Positions 1-9,700 of a stretch of 64,000 nucleotides of DNA are shown here, one piece after another. The stretch's first letter is position 1. Every line of letters begins with the position of its first letter. The notes under the pieces are model-generated. The model searched no databases. It saw nothing but the letters and a program-made list of their open reading frames with translations, and was not told where the DNA came from. The position numbers were made by a program, and so were the translations under genes. The stretch is taken from positions 4,906,483 through 4,970,482 of the forward strand of contig NZ_BDFO01000001.1 in the NCBI RefSeq assembly GCF_001748245.1, read 5' to 3'. Source of the stretch: Oligoflexus tunisiensis. Lineage in GTDB: Bacteria > Bdellovibrionota_B > Oligoflexia > Oligoflexales > Oligoflexaceae.

Positions 1-1
1 C

Positions 2-1090
2 AAAGCCCGTGACAAGGGTCAGGTCACCGCCGTGCTGCTGACCATCAACGATGTCACCGATCTGGTGGCGGCGGAGGAAGGGCTGCAGCGTGCGGATATC
101 CTGATTCACATTCTGGAGGATCAGGACGCGTTCCGCATTTTTGTGGCCGATTTCAAAAAGGATCTGGAAGCTGCAACCCAGGCGATCATCCAGGGCGATG
201 CCATCGCTCTGCATTCGATCCTGCACACCATGAAGGGCAATGCCGCCAGCTTCAACTTGAACGACTGGGTGCGGCGTCTGCATCAGCTTGAGGACAATGA
301 TCCGATCTCCACCACGGATATTCACAATCTGGCTCAACATGTGCGGCAGTTCCTGCGAGAGAATGAAGGCATCCTGCATCTTGATTTTGACCAGCCCATG
401 CGCAGTGTGTTCGGCGTCGATCAAAATGATTTGAATGCGCTCAAGGAAACGCTGGTGCCAGTCGCCTCGCAGGTGGCCCTGGCGCGTGTGGATAACTGGT
501 CGCGTTCGGTCAAATCCCTGCCCTTGAAAAGTTACACCACACCGCTCGGGCCGATGGTTCGGCGTGTGGCGGGCCAATTGAATAAGGATGTGAGCCTCGT
601 TGTCGAAGGCGCGGATGTCAAGGTTGATAACGCGTTTGCGCCCCTGCTCACCACCCTGCCCCACTTGATTCGCAATTCTTTGGTACATGGCATCGAGGAG
701 GCGGAGGATCGGGGCGAAAAGCCCAGGCAGGCCACCATTTCCCTGCGCTTTATGCTCCAGATGGATGGCGGACTGACGATCGACATCAGCGACGATGGCC
801 GTGGCCTGGATCCCGAAAGCATACGGGCGCATGCCGAGGCGCAAGGGGTCATAGCGAAGTCTCAGGATCTGAGTGACGAGGAAATCCTCGGTTTGATTTT
901 TCATCCCAATTTTTCAACCGCCGAGCGTATCACGGATCTGGCCGGCCGGGGCATGGGCCTCGCGGCTGTGGCCACAGCTGTGCAGGAGCTGGGGGGACGT
1001 TACGAAGTACGGAGCCGCAAAAACCAGGGCTTCCACCTGCATATCACAGTTCCACCGCCGCCGCCTCAAAGGCTGAATCGAGCCGTTTGA
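2..1090 (+). CDS. CheA-like Hpt and histidine kinase ATPase protein (5' end outside window)
   Basis: This is the C-terminal part of a two-component signalling protein. The frame is open to the first base of the window and starts in a PAS/PAC-like stretch (VLLTINDVTDL), so the GTG at 32 is unlikely to be the true start. An Hpt domain follows, with its phospho-acceptor histidine in LHTMKGNAASF (about residue 70), and then a CheA-type HATPase_c domain with the N-box (LIRNSLVHGIEEA), G1 (DDGRGLD) and G2 (GRGMGLAAV). No CheW-like P5 domain or receiver follows the ATPase. This arrangement suggests a CheA-like kinase that phosphorylates an Hpt histidine in trans, as in other hybrid phosphorelays. 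The gene ends exactly where the convergent cyclase gene ends. The domain calls are firm; the input signal is unknown because the N-terminus is missing. Confidence 0.85.
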   Translation, partial: KARDKGQVTAVLLTINDVTDLVAAEEGLQRADILIHILEDQDAFRIFVADFKKDLEAATQAIIQGDAIALHSILHTMKGNAASFNLNDWVRRLHQLEDNDPISTTDIHNLAQHVRQFLRENEGILHLDFDQPMRSVFGVDQNDLNALKETLVPVASQVALARVDNWSRSVKSLPLKSYTTPLGPMVRRVAGQLNKDVSLVVEGADVKVDNAFAPLLTTLPHLIRNSLVHGIEEAEDRGEKPRQATISLRFMLQMDGGLTIDISDDGRGLDPESIRAHAEAQGVIAKSQDLSDEEILGLIFHPNFSTAERITDLAGRGMGLAAVATAVQELGGRYEVRSRKNQGFHLHITVPPPPPQRLNRAV

Positions 1091-3073
1091 TCAGGCGGAA
1101 ACCGGCAGGCTGAGCGGAGCGTCGTGAGGCAATTCCTTGAAATAAAAGCAGTGGGCCTGCTCATCATCGCGGATGGTGTGATGCCTGGAATCGACATCAA
1201 AGCGCTGAAATAGAGCCTGGGACGTCGGGCTGAGCATCTGAAAAATCCGGTCATCGATCACCAAAAGATTGCCGCTGAATTTGAGCTGCCTGAGGGCGCC
1301 TTTCCGCAATTTCTCATAGCGATCAGCCAGGACTATGCCGCGGCCGAACATATTATATTCCACGACACCGGCTGACGGATAATAGGCTTCGACCTCGCCA
1401 AAGGCGATAGCGATGGAGGCCTGCGGCATGCGGGCAAAACCATGACGCTGGGCTTCGGCATGAAAGTTTTTCGAGAACTGCAGCGCCAGCCTGAGAGCCA
1501 ATTCCGCCGGGTTTTGACCATCCGGAGTATGGAAAGGAAAGCCGACGGTACAGAAAAAGCCATCTCCCATTTCCTTCAAGCGATAGGCGCTGGCTTCCAT
1601 TTTCTTTTGACTGTAACCGGCGAGCATATCCCGGTAGCACAGCGCGAAGGTATCGTTCAGGAACGCGCGGGCTTTATCGTGTTCGAGTTTGGAGCTGCCG
1701 ATCGTATCGAAGGAAATCACACAGGCTTCCCCGGCGCCGGTGGGCATGGTCTGCTCCAGATTGGAACCGCTTTTGATCAGTTCGATTTGATGCGGATAAA
1801 TAATTTTTTCCAGCTGGCTGTAGCTGTGCGCCTTGGAGGCTTCCTTTTCCATGAGCTTTTTGATGAAAACTTCCCGTTCGGCTGCGGAACGCTTTTGCAG
1901 ATAGGTGTAGCGCGCCCCGACAGCCAGGGAAAGCACCAGCCCTTCAACCGTGGCACCCACCAGCTGAGCCCACGTGGTCACAAGGTTGATCGGGAGCAGA
2001 CCGACGGTTTTCAGCGCCAGCACCACCGAGCCCAGGATCAGCACCGCCCAGCCGGCTGTATAATAAAGCGCCGGTCGATAACCGCGCAGGCACGACCAGA
2101 TGCCAAGCCCAAGCAGCGTGATCGAGCAGGGCACCGTGAGAGCGACCGTGAATGCCGAGTCCATGCGATAAGGCAGAAAGAGGCCGGTTACGAGCGTGCT
2201 GGCCATGAAAATTGTCATAAAGCGCATGAGACGGGCGAGCCGCGGGTGAAAGGTCGGGAGGTTCAGGAAGTGGACGGCAAAACTCAAGGCGAAGGTCCAG
2301 GCCACTTTCACGGAGACGTGCAGGCCTTCGTTCCAATAAAGAAACAGGGCCTCGTTGCCACGCACCAGGAAGATGCGGCTGGCTCCGGACAGAATGTTCT
2401 GGACACTCAGGAAGGCCAGAAGATAAATCACATAGTGAAGATAGACTTTGGAATTCAGGGAAAGGTAGAGGAAGAGATTGTAACAGATCAGGATCAAAAT
2501 ACCGCCAAGCAGGACCGCAACGAAAACCAGCTCCCTGTTCACCTTGTTGAAATAGGGCATAGGCTCCCAGAGATCAAACTTGCCGCTGATCAGAGCAAGG
2601 CTCTTGACTTTGATATAGAGCGTGTTCTCACCCGGCCGAAGGTCCAGAGCAAAAACCGGATTGCGGTGATGGGCCACGGCACCGGATGATGCGACGTGAT
2701 CACCCGCGATCATCGTTTGCGTGATGGTGCCCTGATGCTGGACATGCACCGCGATTTCATCGGTCAGGGTATAGGGATGATCGAGCATGAGGACGATTTT
2801 TTCCGGGCTGCGATTGATGATGATCGTGCGGATCCAAAGCGCGCCCTTGACATAAGGCAATGACGAGGAATGATCCAGGGTGGACTGCCAGCTGTTTGAA
2901 TTCAGCATGGTGGGGAGGTCCCATGTGCCCTCGCTGTCGACCTGGAATTCACTATGGCTCCAGATATCGTATTCGGCCAGCTCGGATCCGTTGGGAAGTA
3001 AGAGGGGCTCTGCTGACAACCTGCCAGTCATCAGGGCAAGAAGGAGCACTATTGCGGCTTGAAATGAACCCAT
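1091..3073 (-). CDS. 7TM-DISM receptor with adenylate/guanylate cyclase domain
   Basis: 660 residues. A signal peptide (MGSFQAAIVLLLALMTGRLSA) leads into a 7TMR-DISMED2-type periplasmic beta domain (to about residue 180). Seven predicted membrane helices follow (about 185-390), then a cytoplasmic linker and a class III cyclase homology domain (about 445-645). The cyclase part keeps the first metal-site aspartate (FDTIGSSK) and the GDG motif (KEMGDGFF), so catalysis looks possible; cAMP or cGMP cannot be told apart here. The start has a GAGG Shine-Dalgarno sequence (GAGGAAAAATG). Family knowledge: DISM receptors sense carbohydrates or other periplasmic ligands. A paralogue of nearly the same length lies at 58936-60894. 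Its stop codon is back to back with the stop of the kinase gene at 1090. Confidence 0.9.
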   Translation of the reverse strand: MGSFQAAIVLLLALMTGRLSAEPLLLPNGSELAEYDIWSHSEFQVDSEGTWDLPTMLNSNSWQSTLDHSSSLPYVKGALWIRTIIINRSPEKIVLMLDHPYTLTDEIAVHVQHQGTITQTMIAGDHVASSGAVAHHRNPVFALDLRPGENTLYIKVKSLALISGKFDLWEPMPYFNKVNRELVFVAVLLGGILILICYNLFLYLSLNSKVYLHYVIYLLAFLSVQNILSGASRIFLVRGNEALFLYWNEGLHVSVKVAWTFALSFAVHFLNLPTFHPRLARLMRFMTIFMASTLVTGLFLPYRMDSAFTVALTVPCSITLLGLGIWSCLRGYRPALYYTAGWAVLILGSVVLALKTVGLLPINLVTTWAQLVGATVEGLVLSLAVGARYTYLQKRSAAEREVFIKKLMEKEASKAHSYSQLEKIIYPHQIELIKSGSNLEQTMPTGAGEACVISFDTIGSSKLEHDKARAFLNDTFALCYRDMLAGYSQKKMEASAYRLKEMGDGFFCTVGFPFHTPDGQNPAELALRLALQFSKNFHAEAQRHGFARMPQASIAIAFGEVEAYYPSAGVVEYNMFGRGIVLADRYEKLRKGALRQLKFSGNLLVIDDRIFQMLSPTSQALFQRFDVDSRHHTIRDDEQAHCFYFKELPHDAPLSLPVSA

Positions 3074-3267
3074 TTTTCCTCACATGCAGAATGCCATCGG
3101 CACAACATGGGGAATCTTGATATCTAAAATACTTTTTATGGTTTTTTGTTTCTTACCTAACGAAAGAATTGAAGCCCGGGGAACGGTCTTGACCGCAGAC
3201 TGAACTTTCGCTTATCTGAAATAAAGTGAAACCTTTTCGATTTAAGGCAATGGAGGGCCTTGCATTG

Positions 3268-3894
3268 ATGAAGTCGTGGACGCGTTTGAAGTTTCATTTG
3301 GAAGTGGCCATGCCCCTGACGATCGCCATCTTTGCGGCGGTCCTGGCGATCAACGATCTGTTCGCCGGGAAGTACGGTTCGGATGAGATCAAAATCAGTA
3401 ACATGCGCAACAATTCCTATCAGTGGTATCAAAGCAAGGGCATCAAAAGCACCATCGTCGAGGGTCAGGTTGATCTCCTGCAGGTGCTGCTTGGCTCAGG
3501 CAGCATCGCGGCGGACAAGCGCGAGGATATGGAGAAACTGGTCGCTCAGCTTCAGGCCAAAGTTCGCAAGTATGAAAAGGAAAAGACCGAAATTTTGGTC
3601 GGTTCCAAACAGCTGCCTGAGGATCAATGGATCCAGCCGACGGATGGCCGGCTCGGCCTCATCATCGGGGCCAAGGAATATGATGGCTTTCTGGAGGCCT
3701 TCGATAGCGCCGGCAACTTCTTCGACATCGCCTCGATGCTGTTCCAGCTTTGCCTCGTGACCGGTTCGGTCGGCCTTATCATCAACCGACCGGCCATGAA
3801 ATGGACCTTCTTTCAAGTGACCATAGTCACGGGGCTTGTGGGTCTCTTTTTAAGCGGCGGCGGAATCTGGGTGGCCACGCGCATCACGATTTAA
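3268..3894 (+). CDS. DUF4337-like membrane protein
   Basis: About 208 residues. One N-terminal membrane helix (PLTIAIFAAVLAINDLF) is followed by a soluble, coiled-coil-like charged segment (KREDMEKLVAQLQAKVRKYEKEK) and two C-terminal membrane helices, which is the layout of DUF4337 proteins. The NMRNNSYQWYQSKG stretch also fits that family. The function is unknown. I chose the ATG at 3268 because GGAGGG lies 11 bases before it; a GTG at 3226 and an ATG at 3250 are also in frame. It is transcribed divergently from the cyclase at 1091-3073. Confidence 0.75.
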   Translation: MKSWTRLKFHLEVAMPLTIAIFAAVLAINDLFAGKYGSDEIKISNMRNNSYQWYQSKGIKSTIVEGQVDLLQVLLGSGSIAADKREDMEKLVAQLQAKVRKYEKEKTEILVGSKQLPEDQWIQPTDGRLGLIIGAKEYDGFLEAFDSAGNFFDIASMLFQLCLVTGSVGLIINRPAMKWTFFQVTIVTGLVGLFLSGGGIWVATRITI

Positions 3895-3990
3895 GGCATC
3901 ATGACCACAAAGTAAGAGTGTGAAACTATACTCCTCCGGAGTTTGCACCGAATGCAGTCCGAATGTGTGACCTCATGGAGGAGGTGGTTT

Positions 3991-4722
3991 ATGCAAGGAT
4001 TGCAACTATCAGCATTGTTCAGCGTTCTGCTGTGTTCAGCCTGTGCCAATGAAAAATTCAGCGACCAGGTCCAGCAGACCCAGACGACCGCCACCACAGC
4101 CCCGCAGGACACGGCGGATCAAACGCCTGAAGTCGAGGCACCAGTCCTTGGGTCTCAGCCGGATGAAGCGGACAAAATGGAGACGCCCCCCGTCGCCAGC
4201 CCGCTCTTTACAGACTGCCAGAACGCGCCCGATCGCCCCATCGTCGGAGATCTTTATCAATTGGCTCCGGACAGCAAACATCTGCCCAATTTCCATAAAA
4301 TGAAGGCGCTCAAACAGGTGTGCCTCGCGCAGCTCGATATCAAGACCCGCAATTTCTCGGAAGGCTTTCCCGGGGTGGAAAACCTTTTTGAGTGGTTCAG
4401 CCTGGATATGCGCTTTGCCGTGAAGATTCCCGGCAGCGGCAAGTGGGAATTCAAACTGGTGGCGGATGATGGCGCCGTTCTCTACATCGATCAGAACAAG
4501 GTTATCGACAACGATGGACTGCATGAGACCCAGGCAAAAAATGGAAGAAGCCGACTGTCCGCCGGCATCCATGATTTCCGGGTGAGTTATTTTCAGGGTC
4601 CACGTTATGACATCGCTCTGGAACTCTACTGGAAAGGACCACAGGACAGCGAGTTCAGTTATATTCCAGCGGCCAACCTCATGCGGCCGCGGGATATACG
4701 TCTGTTCAGCGATATGCCCTGA
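3991..4722 (+). CDS. PA14-domain lipoprotein
   Basis: 243 residues. It starts with a lipoprotein signal (LLCSAC lipobox) after a strong Shine-Dalgarno sequence (GGAGGAGGT, 3977-3985), so the ATG at 3991 is preferred over an in-frame ATG at 3943. A low-complexity, Thr/Gln/Pro-rich tether follows the lipidated cysteine. The C-terminal half (about residues 115-235) looks like a PA14 beta-barrel, with the typical run GKWEFKLVADDGAVLYID followed by HDFRVSYFQG. PA14 domains usually bind carbohydrates, so a cell-surface glycan-binding role is inferred. The last 15 codons and the stop are duplicated just downstream (see repeat 4670-4823). It converges on pfaC. Confidence 0.75.
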   Translation: MQGLQLSALFSVLLCSACANEKFSDQVQQTQTTATTAPQDTADQTPEVEAPVLGSQPDEADKMETPPVASPLFTDCQNAPDRPIVGDLYQLAPDSKHLPNFHKMKALKQVCLAQLDIKTRNFSEGFPGVENLFEWFSLDMRFAVKIPGSGKWEFKLVADDGAVLYIDQNKVIDNDGLHETQAKNGRSRLSAGIHDFRVSYFQGPRYDIALELYWKGPQDSEFSYIPAANLMRPRDIRLFSDMP

Positions 4723-4823
4723 TAAATACACAGACAGGGCGAACGGGAGGCGGCCAGCGGAGCCGACCACCTCATGCAGCCGCGGGATACAGGCCTGATC
4801 AGCGACATGCCCTGATAAACATC
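4670..4823. repeat. Tandem duplication of the 3' end of the PA14 lipoprotein gene
   Basis: The segment from CCTCATGCGGCCGCGGG (4677) through CGATATGCCCTGATAAA is repeated 93 bases later from CCTCATGCAGCCGCGGG (4770) through CGACATGCCCTGATAAA. The copies differ at a handful of bases. The offset is a multiple of three, and copy 2 would read LMQPRDTGLISDMP-stop against LMRPRDIRLFSDMP-stop in the gene. The bases after each copy (GGGCGAACGGGAGGCGGCCAG and the related stretch before 4860) are also alike, so the unit is about 93 bp. Confidence 0.75.
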
Positions 4824-4867
4824 GAGGCAAGGCAAGCGCGGCGGGCAGCGCTGCCGACCGAACAACG

Positions 4868-7800
4868 TCAACTGCGGAGCCGATCCACCTGCGCCGGCTC
4901 CACCTGCAGGCCTTTGATCTCGTAAATCGGCAACTCATCCCGATAGAGCAGACCATCCGCCGTCAGCCGATGGCGCGCGGCGTCGACCTCCTGAACCTGG
5001 AGTGCCAGGGTGATCAGGGCGGATCGCGGCGGCACCTGACCGCGATAGGTCCAGCTGTGCTGCGACGCGGGTTGAATGCGCCAGCTTTCATGTTCCGGCC
5101 AACGCGCGTGGGCAGCCGCTTTCAGGGTTTGCAGGAGAGCCTCAAGTCCCAGCGAGCCCGGCATCACCGGATCCTGATAGAAGTGCGCGTCGAAGAACCA
5201 TTCATCGGTGCGGACCACTTTTTTACCGTGGACCTGCACGCCGTCATCCACGGCCACGGCATCGACCATGAGAAGGGGCGAACGCGGCCAGCCTTCACCC
5301 TGCGGATAGGGCGTCGCCGCTGGATTCTGCTGAACCAGTGGCGTCACGTGCCGCAGACCCACCTGCTGCGCCAGGGCTTCGGCTGTGAAATATCCAAAGC
5401 TCGTGGTGCCTTCGTAAACCAACCCGGCTGCGTTGCTCACCGAAAAGGCATAATCCTGGATGATCATGTTTCCGGACCGTGAGATTTTTAGACTTTTCAC
5501 ATGCGTGTAAAGCGTCCCCGAACCGGGACGTATGCTTTGGTAAAGCCGCGCGTCACCCGACAGGTTGCGGAAGGACAGATCCTTTTCACTCAAGAGTGCG
5601 GATCCCATGTAGGCCGCCATGAAACCACAGGGCTGCAGAGCGGTTTCCAGGAGTACGGCGAAAGGCATGGTGCCGTTGCCTTCCGCCTGCCAATACCAGG
5701 CGTTTTCCGGCGGATCATAGGCCGCAAGCAGTTCGGTTCCCACGTGCTGCTGCATCAAAGGACCGTTCACCCATTCCACCCGATCCAGAAATTGGAAGGG
5801 TGGCCGGGGCAGACGGGCAATGCGCCGTGCGGCGTCGAACACCGTATAAGGGGCCCCGAAACAATCGGAGGGTTTGCCACTGGAAAAGGCCAGAATCTGT
5901 TCATACGAATAGGCCGGTGCCGCTTTTGTCTTCTTCCAGAGAGCTTCCAGAGTTTCGCGACTCTGACCCGGAATCTTCAAACACATATCCGTGATATCGA
6001 CGATGGGTTTGCCATCGGCATACATGAGCGCATCACAGATCACATAAGGTTCGGGGCCGTAACCCATCTCCTTGATCTCGACCTCGTAGGTTACTGTCCG
6101 CGTGCTGGCGAGCACCTGGCCGCGGCATTTGAGTTGAGACGTCATGCCGGGAATCGGTTCAAAACTGAAATCATCCGCCGATCCCACCCAGCCCATGCGC
6201 ATCAGGTAAACGCGCAGGGTGTGGAGACAGCATTCATACATCAGCGTACCGGGCATCACCTCATCATCCACGAAGTGACAGGTCAAAAACCAGTCATCCG
6301 GATGAATATCCGCTTCCCCTATGATGCGACCTTTTCCGTAACGTCCACCGTGAACCTGCAGTTCCGGAATCCGGTGCACAAGACGCATATCCCCACCGGG
6401 CAGGGTTTTCGGCGTCTCAATCGGGAGGTCGGCAAACGCCGGACCAAAGCACGCCGCGTAATCCCCGCGACGCAAAGCGTCCAGCTGATCATCATCATAG
6501 GATTCATCCTGCACAGGCACCAGCGGTTCATAGCCGCCGGTCCAGCAACCAGGCTGGGGGTTGAGCTGCAGCTGACTGCGTTTCACGCCGCGGCCTTCGG
6601 CCAGCGCCTCTTCCGTGAAGAATCCGGCGCAACCGTCGGTCATGGTCATCAGCGGCTGGCCATCCACAGTGGCTTCAAAACCAAAATGGAAAAAGAGGAT
6701 GCCGCTCTGTTCAAAGAAACGCTTGATGCGTATGTGATAGCGAACCGTGCTGCCGACAGCGGGCAAACGGTTATGAAAACAGACCCGGGCATCCAGCAGT
6801 CGATAGACAGCCTTGCCTTCCGTTTTGAAATCCGCCCCCAGCCAGGCGGAAAGCATAAGGTCCGCCTGTCCGGATTCCACGGCAATGCTGGTGGGCATGC
6901 GGCCGCCATCCAGATACCAGGCATCCGCGAAGACATCGTGCTCGGTGATCATAAAGCCTTCGCCCAACGATCGGGCTTCTCCCTCAATCGTCATCACGCG
7001 ATGACAGAGGAGAAGTCTTTCATCCGGCAGGCGCACGCGCGTGGGAAAGGTATCCACGAGTGCAAACTCAGGGCCGAAGACCGGAGCGATGCGGCCGGCG
7101 GCGAATTCCTTGCACGCGGCGTAATCAAAGAGGGCCGGTTCGGGATTGAATGGTTCCTGCACCCAGCGGGAAGGGGCCGGATGATGAAGCGTCTGTGATT
7201 CCACAGCGGGCTGATGCTGCAGGAGGCTCTGCAGCATGGCATCACCTTCCAGGCGATAGCGGAGGAAGGTTTCATGACTTTGCGCGACCATCTTCTGATG
7301 ATCGACCAGCTGCTGCCAGATGGTGGATGTCGCGGGCAGCACAGGATTTTCTGCGGGAGCTTCGACTGGTTCCTCAGAAGCGCTGGAGAAAACCTGCAAA
7401 TCCCGACGTTCCAGGATCAGGCCAGGACCCTGCGGAAGAGTTTTGTGCGGAAAATGAGCCGCCTTGCGAATCAAACGCAAGGTTCCCACCTGCTGGTCGC
7501 TGCCCATGATTTCCCATTCCTGACGGGTTCCGGCTGACCAGTTCGGATTCTGGAGTTCCTGAATCACTTCCGCCAGCACCGTGGCACTGCCGCGATACGG
7601 GGCGCCGGGAACGGTACGCGGAGCTTCATCCAGCTGCCGGGCTTTCAAGGAGACAGAGTCCATTTCCGCCAGAATAGGAAGACCCCGGGCCTGGGCCCAG
7701 GCCGCATCGGCAAGCACCAGCGCGGCGGCTGTATCCGCAGCAAAAGAGAGCTGGAGTTCACCTGCGTCCCGCCTTGTGGCCAGCTGCGCACGCCCCCGCG

Positions 7801-9700
7801 CGCTGCCCGCCATATCCACCGCAAAGACAAGAGCCACCGGCATTTCACCGCGAGCGATGGCAGCATGCGCCAGATCAAGAGCTTTCAATCCGGAATTTTC
7901 CATGGCGGAAACCGTGAAGGATGGTCCCCCTAAATGAGCTTCGCGGGCAATACGCGAGGCCACGATACTGCCGAGGGCCCCGATGACCCGATCCGCATTC
8001 AGCGGAGGAATGAGAGCATCAGCGGCTTCGGTTTGACCCTGAGCCTGCAGAGCCCAGCGGCATGCATAGAGATTCGTGACAGGATCAAGTTCCAATCCAA
8101 CCAGACAGCCCATTTTTTTCAGGATGCTGTCATCCCACGCGGGAAGATCGAGCTTGCGCAGCGCGAGCAGACTGTAAAGCTGCTGCGGAAGAATTTCCTT
8201 CAATTCCGCGGGCGGAATCCGGAAAAGTCCATAAGGCAGGCTGACCTGAGTGAAGGCTGCGGCCGCGACTTCATCCGTTTTCTGCGGAAGTTCGGCCATC
8301 TGCAGCCAGTCCTGATCCTTGCTGTCGAGCTGGGCTGCGGCAATGATCGCTATCCGGCGCGACGGGGGCAAAGGCTGCAAGGAATCCTTATAGGCGGAGG
8401 CATTCACCCGCCGTTCCAAAAGCAGATGGGCATTGATGCCGCCAAAACCAAATCCACTGATAGCGGCGCGTCGAATGCCCTGCGGGGCATCCCAGGCTTC
8501 CGCGCGCTGGAGCACACGAAAATGGGGACGTTCCTTGTTCCAGTTTCCAGGCATTTTTTCAAAATTGGCTGTCGGTGGGAGTTGGCCCTCCTGCATGGCC
8601 AGGAGAACCTTGGCCAGGCCTGCGGCTCCAGCGGCGGTCAGCATATGTCCGACATTGGGTTTTACCGACCCCAGCACGCACTGGGATGTCGCGGGTGCGG
8701 CGGACCAAAGCTGCTGCAAGGTTTCCCATTCCGTTTTATCACCGAGCGGTGTGCCCGTGGCGTGACATTCGATCATTTGAACATCATGGGGCTGCCAGCC
8801 CGCTTCCGCATAGGCCTGGCGCATGGCCCGCAGCTGACCTTCACTCGATGGCGCCATCAGGCGGCCTTCCCGATCATTCGACAGACCGGCACCACGAATC
8901 ACGGCCCAGATATGATCTCCGTGGGCCAGGGCATCCGCGAGACGTTTCAAAACAAATAGGCCGCCTCCCTCACCGACGAGGAGTCCATCGGCCTTTTCAT
9001 CAAACGCATGGCAACGTCCGGATTTCGACAGAGCCTGCAGAGCGGTAAAACCCACCTGCGTATAAAGGTTGTCGGGTCGACTCAAACCGCCGGCCAGCAC
9101 GCAATCAAGCTGATGGGAACGCAGGGCATCGCAGGCGAACTTGATCGCATAAAGCGAGGACGCGCAGGCGGCGTCCAATGTAAAGGCGCCGCCACCAAGT
9201 CCCAGAGCGCGAGCCAGGACGGAAGCCGGCAAGGCTGCAGGGGAAAGATTCCAGCTGTGCAGTCCCGAGGTTGATGGCGTCGCGCCGAGGCGTTCTGTCA
9301 ACCAGGACGCGGCCATGGCTGCTGAACCTGCCGTGGGCAAAGCGATGTTGCCAAGGATCACGCCACAGCGTTGGCGATCCAAGGTCTGATGCCGGGATCC
9401 AAAAAAGGCATCACGCCCAGCACCCAGGGCGATATGGAACAAGGGATCCAGACTTTGCAAAAGATCCGCATCGATCTCCAGTCCAACCGATGATTCCGCG
9501 ATGGGATCCAGGGCATAGACGCGATCATGCGTGATGCGGTCCTGCGCGTGCTGCTGAAAATACGGAGAGGGCTGAGGCCAACGGCCTTCCGCCACGGGCT
9601 GGACCAGATCATGGCCCTCAACGATATGCTGCCAGAACTCCTGGGCGGTACGGGCACCCGGCAGACGCAGGCCCATACTAACGATGGCTATCGACATCAC
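4868..9700 (-). CDS. pfaC: PUFA synthase subunit PfaC-like (KS-CLF-DH-DH)
   Basis: 1610 residues. In order: an active ketosynthase (cysteine in DAACASSLYA; ECHATGTPLGD and PNVGHMLTAAG carry the two histidines); a chain-length-factor-like KS in which the cysteine position reads SAMENSG, so it is non-catalytic; then two double-hotdog FabA-like dehydratase domains from about residue 880 to the end. Each pair has one degenerate half and one with the FabA motif: HFVDDEVMPG near residue 1138 and HFYQDPVMPG near residue 1504. Family knowledge: PfaC condenses and dehydrates or isomerises growing PUFA chains. It lacks the extra AT and AGPAT domains found in myxobacterial Pfa3. The GTG start overlaps the pfaA stop by 4 bases (an ATG at 9697 would overlap by one), which implies translational coupling. 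Confidence 0.92.
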   Translation of the reverse strand: MMSIAIVSMGLRLPGARTAQEFWQHIVEGHDLVQPVAEGRWPQPSPYFQQHAQDRITHDRVYALDPIAESSVGLEIDADLLQSLDPLFHIALGAGRDAFFGSRHQTLDRQRCGVILGNIALPTAGSAAMAASWLTERLGATPSTSGLHSWNLSPAALPASVLARALGLGGGAFTLDAACASSLYAIKFACDALRSHQLDCVLAGGLSRPDNLYTQVGFTALQALSKSGRCHAFDEKADGLLVGEGGGLFVLKRLADALAHGDHIWAVIRGAGLSNDREGRLMAPSSEGQLRAMRQAYAEAGWQPHDVQMIECHATGTPLGDKTEWETLQQLWSAAPATSQCVLGSVKPNVGHMLTAAGAAGLAKVLLAMQEGQLPPTANFEKMPGNWNKERPHFRVLQRAEAWDAPQGIRRAAISGFGFGGINAHLLLERRVNASAYKDSLQPLPPSRRIAIIAAAQLDSKDQDWLQMAELPQKTDEVAAAAFTQVSLPYGLFRIPPAELKEILPQQLYSLLALRKLDLPAWDDSILKKMGCLVGLELDPVTNLYACRWALQAQGQTEAADALIPPLNADRVIGALGSIVASRIAREAHLGGPSFTVSAMENSGLKALDLAHAAIARGEMPVALVFAVDMAGSARGRAQLATRRDAGELQLSFAADTAAALVLADAAWAQARGLPILAEMDSVSLKARQLDEAPRTVPGAPYRGSATVLAEVIQELQNPNWSAGTRQEWEIMGSDQQVGTLRLIRKAAHFPHKTLPQGPGLILERRDLQVFSSASEEPVEAPAENPVLPATSTIWQQLVDHQKMVAQSHETFLRYRLEGDAMLQSLLQHQPAVESQTLHHPAPSRWVQEPFNPEPALFDYAACKEFAAGRIAPVFGPEFALVDTFPTRVRLPDERLLLCHRVMTIEGEARSLGEGFMITEHDVFADAWYLDGGRMPTSIAVESGQADLMLSAWLGADFKTEGKAVYRLLDARVCFHNRLPAVGSTVRYHIRIKRFFEQSGILFFHFGFEATVDGQPLMTMTDGCAGFFTEEALAEGRGVKRSQLQLNPQPGCWTGGYEPLVPVQDESYDDDQLDALRRGDYAACFGPAFADLPIETPKTLPGGDMRLVHRIPELQVHGGRYGKGRIIGEADIHPDDWFLTCHFVDDEVMPGTLMYECCLHTLRVYLMRMGWVGSADDFSFEPIPGMTSQLKCRGQVLASTRTVTYEVEIKEMGYGPEPYVICDALMYADGKPIVDITDMCLKIPGQSRETLEALWKKTKAAPAYSYEQILAFSSGKPSDCFGAPYTVFDAARRIARLPRPPFQFLDRVEWVNGPLMQQHVGTELLAAYDPPENAWYWQAEGNGTMPFAVLLETALQPCGFMAAYMGSALLSEKDLSFRNLSGDARLYQSIRPGSGTLYTHVKSLKISRSGNMIIQDYAFSVSNAAGLVYEGTTSFGYFTAEALAQQVGLRHVTPLVQQNPAATPYPQGEGWPRSPLLMVDAVAVDDGVQVHGKKVVRTDEWFFDAHFYQDPVMPGSLGLEALLQTLKAAAHARWPEHESWRIQPASQHSWTYRGQVPPRSALITLALQVQEVDAARHRLTADGLLYRDELPIYEIKGLQVEPAQVDRLRS

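Noticed and set aside
1442..2689. 415-residue plus-strand frame opposite the first cyclase
   Set aside because: Shadow frame; the minus strand encodes the 7TM-DISM and cyclase domains through the whole stretch.
5501..7198. 565-residue plus-strand open frame inside pfaC
   Set aside because: Antisense to the double-hotdog dehydratases, whose HFVDDEVMPG motif and other conserved segments lie on the minus strand. The product is His/Arg-rich with no recognisable motif.
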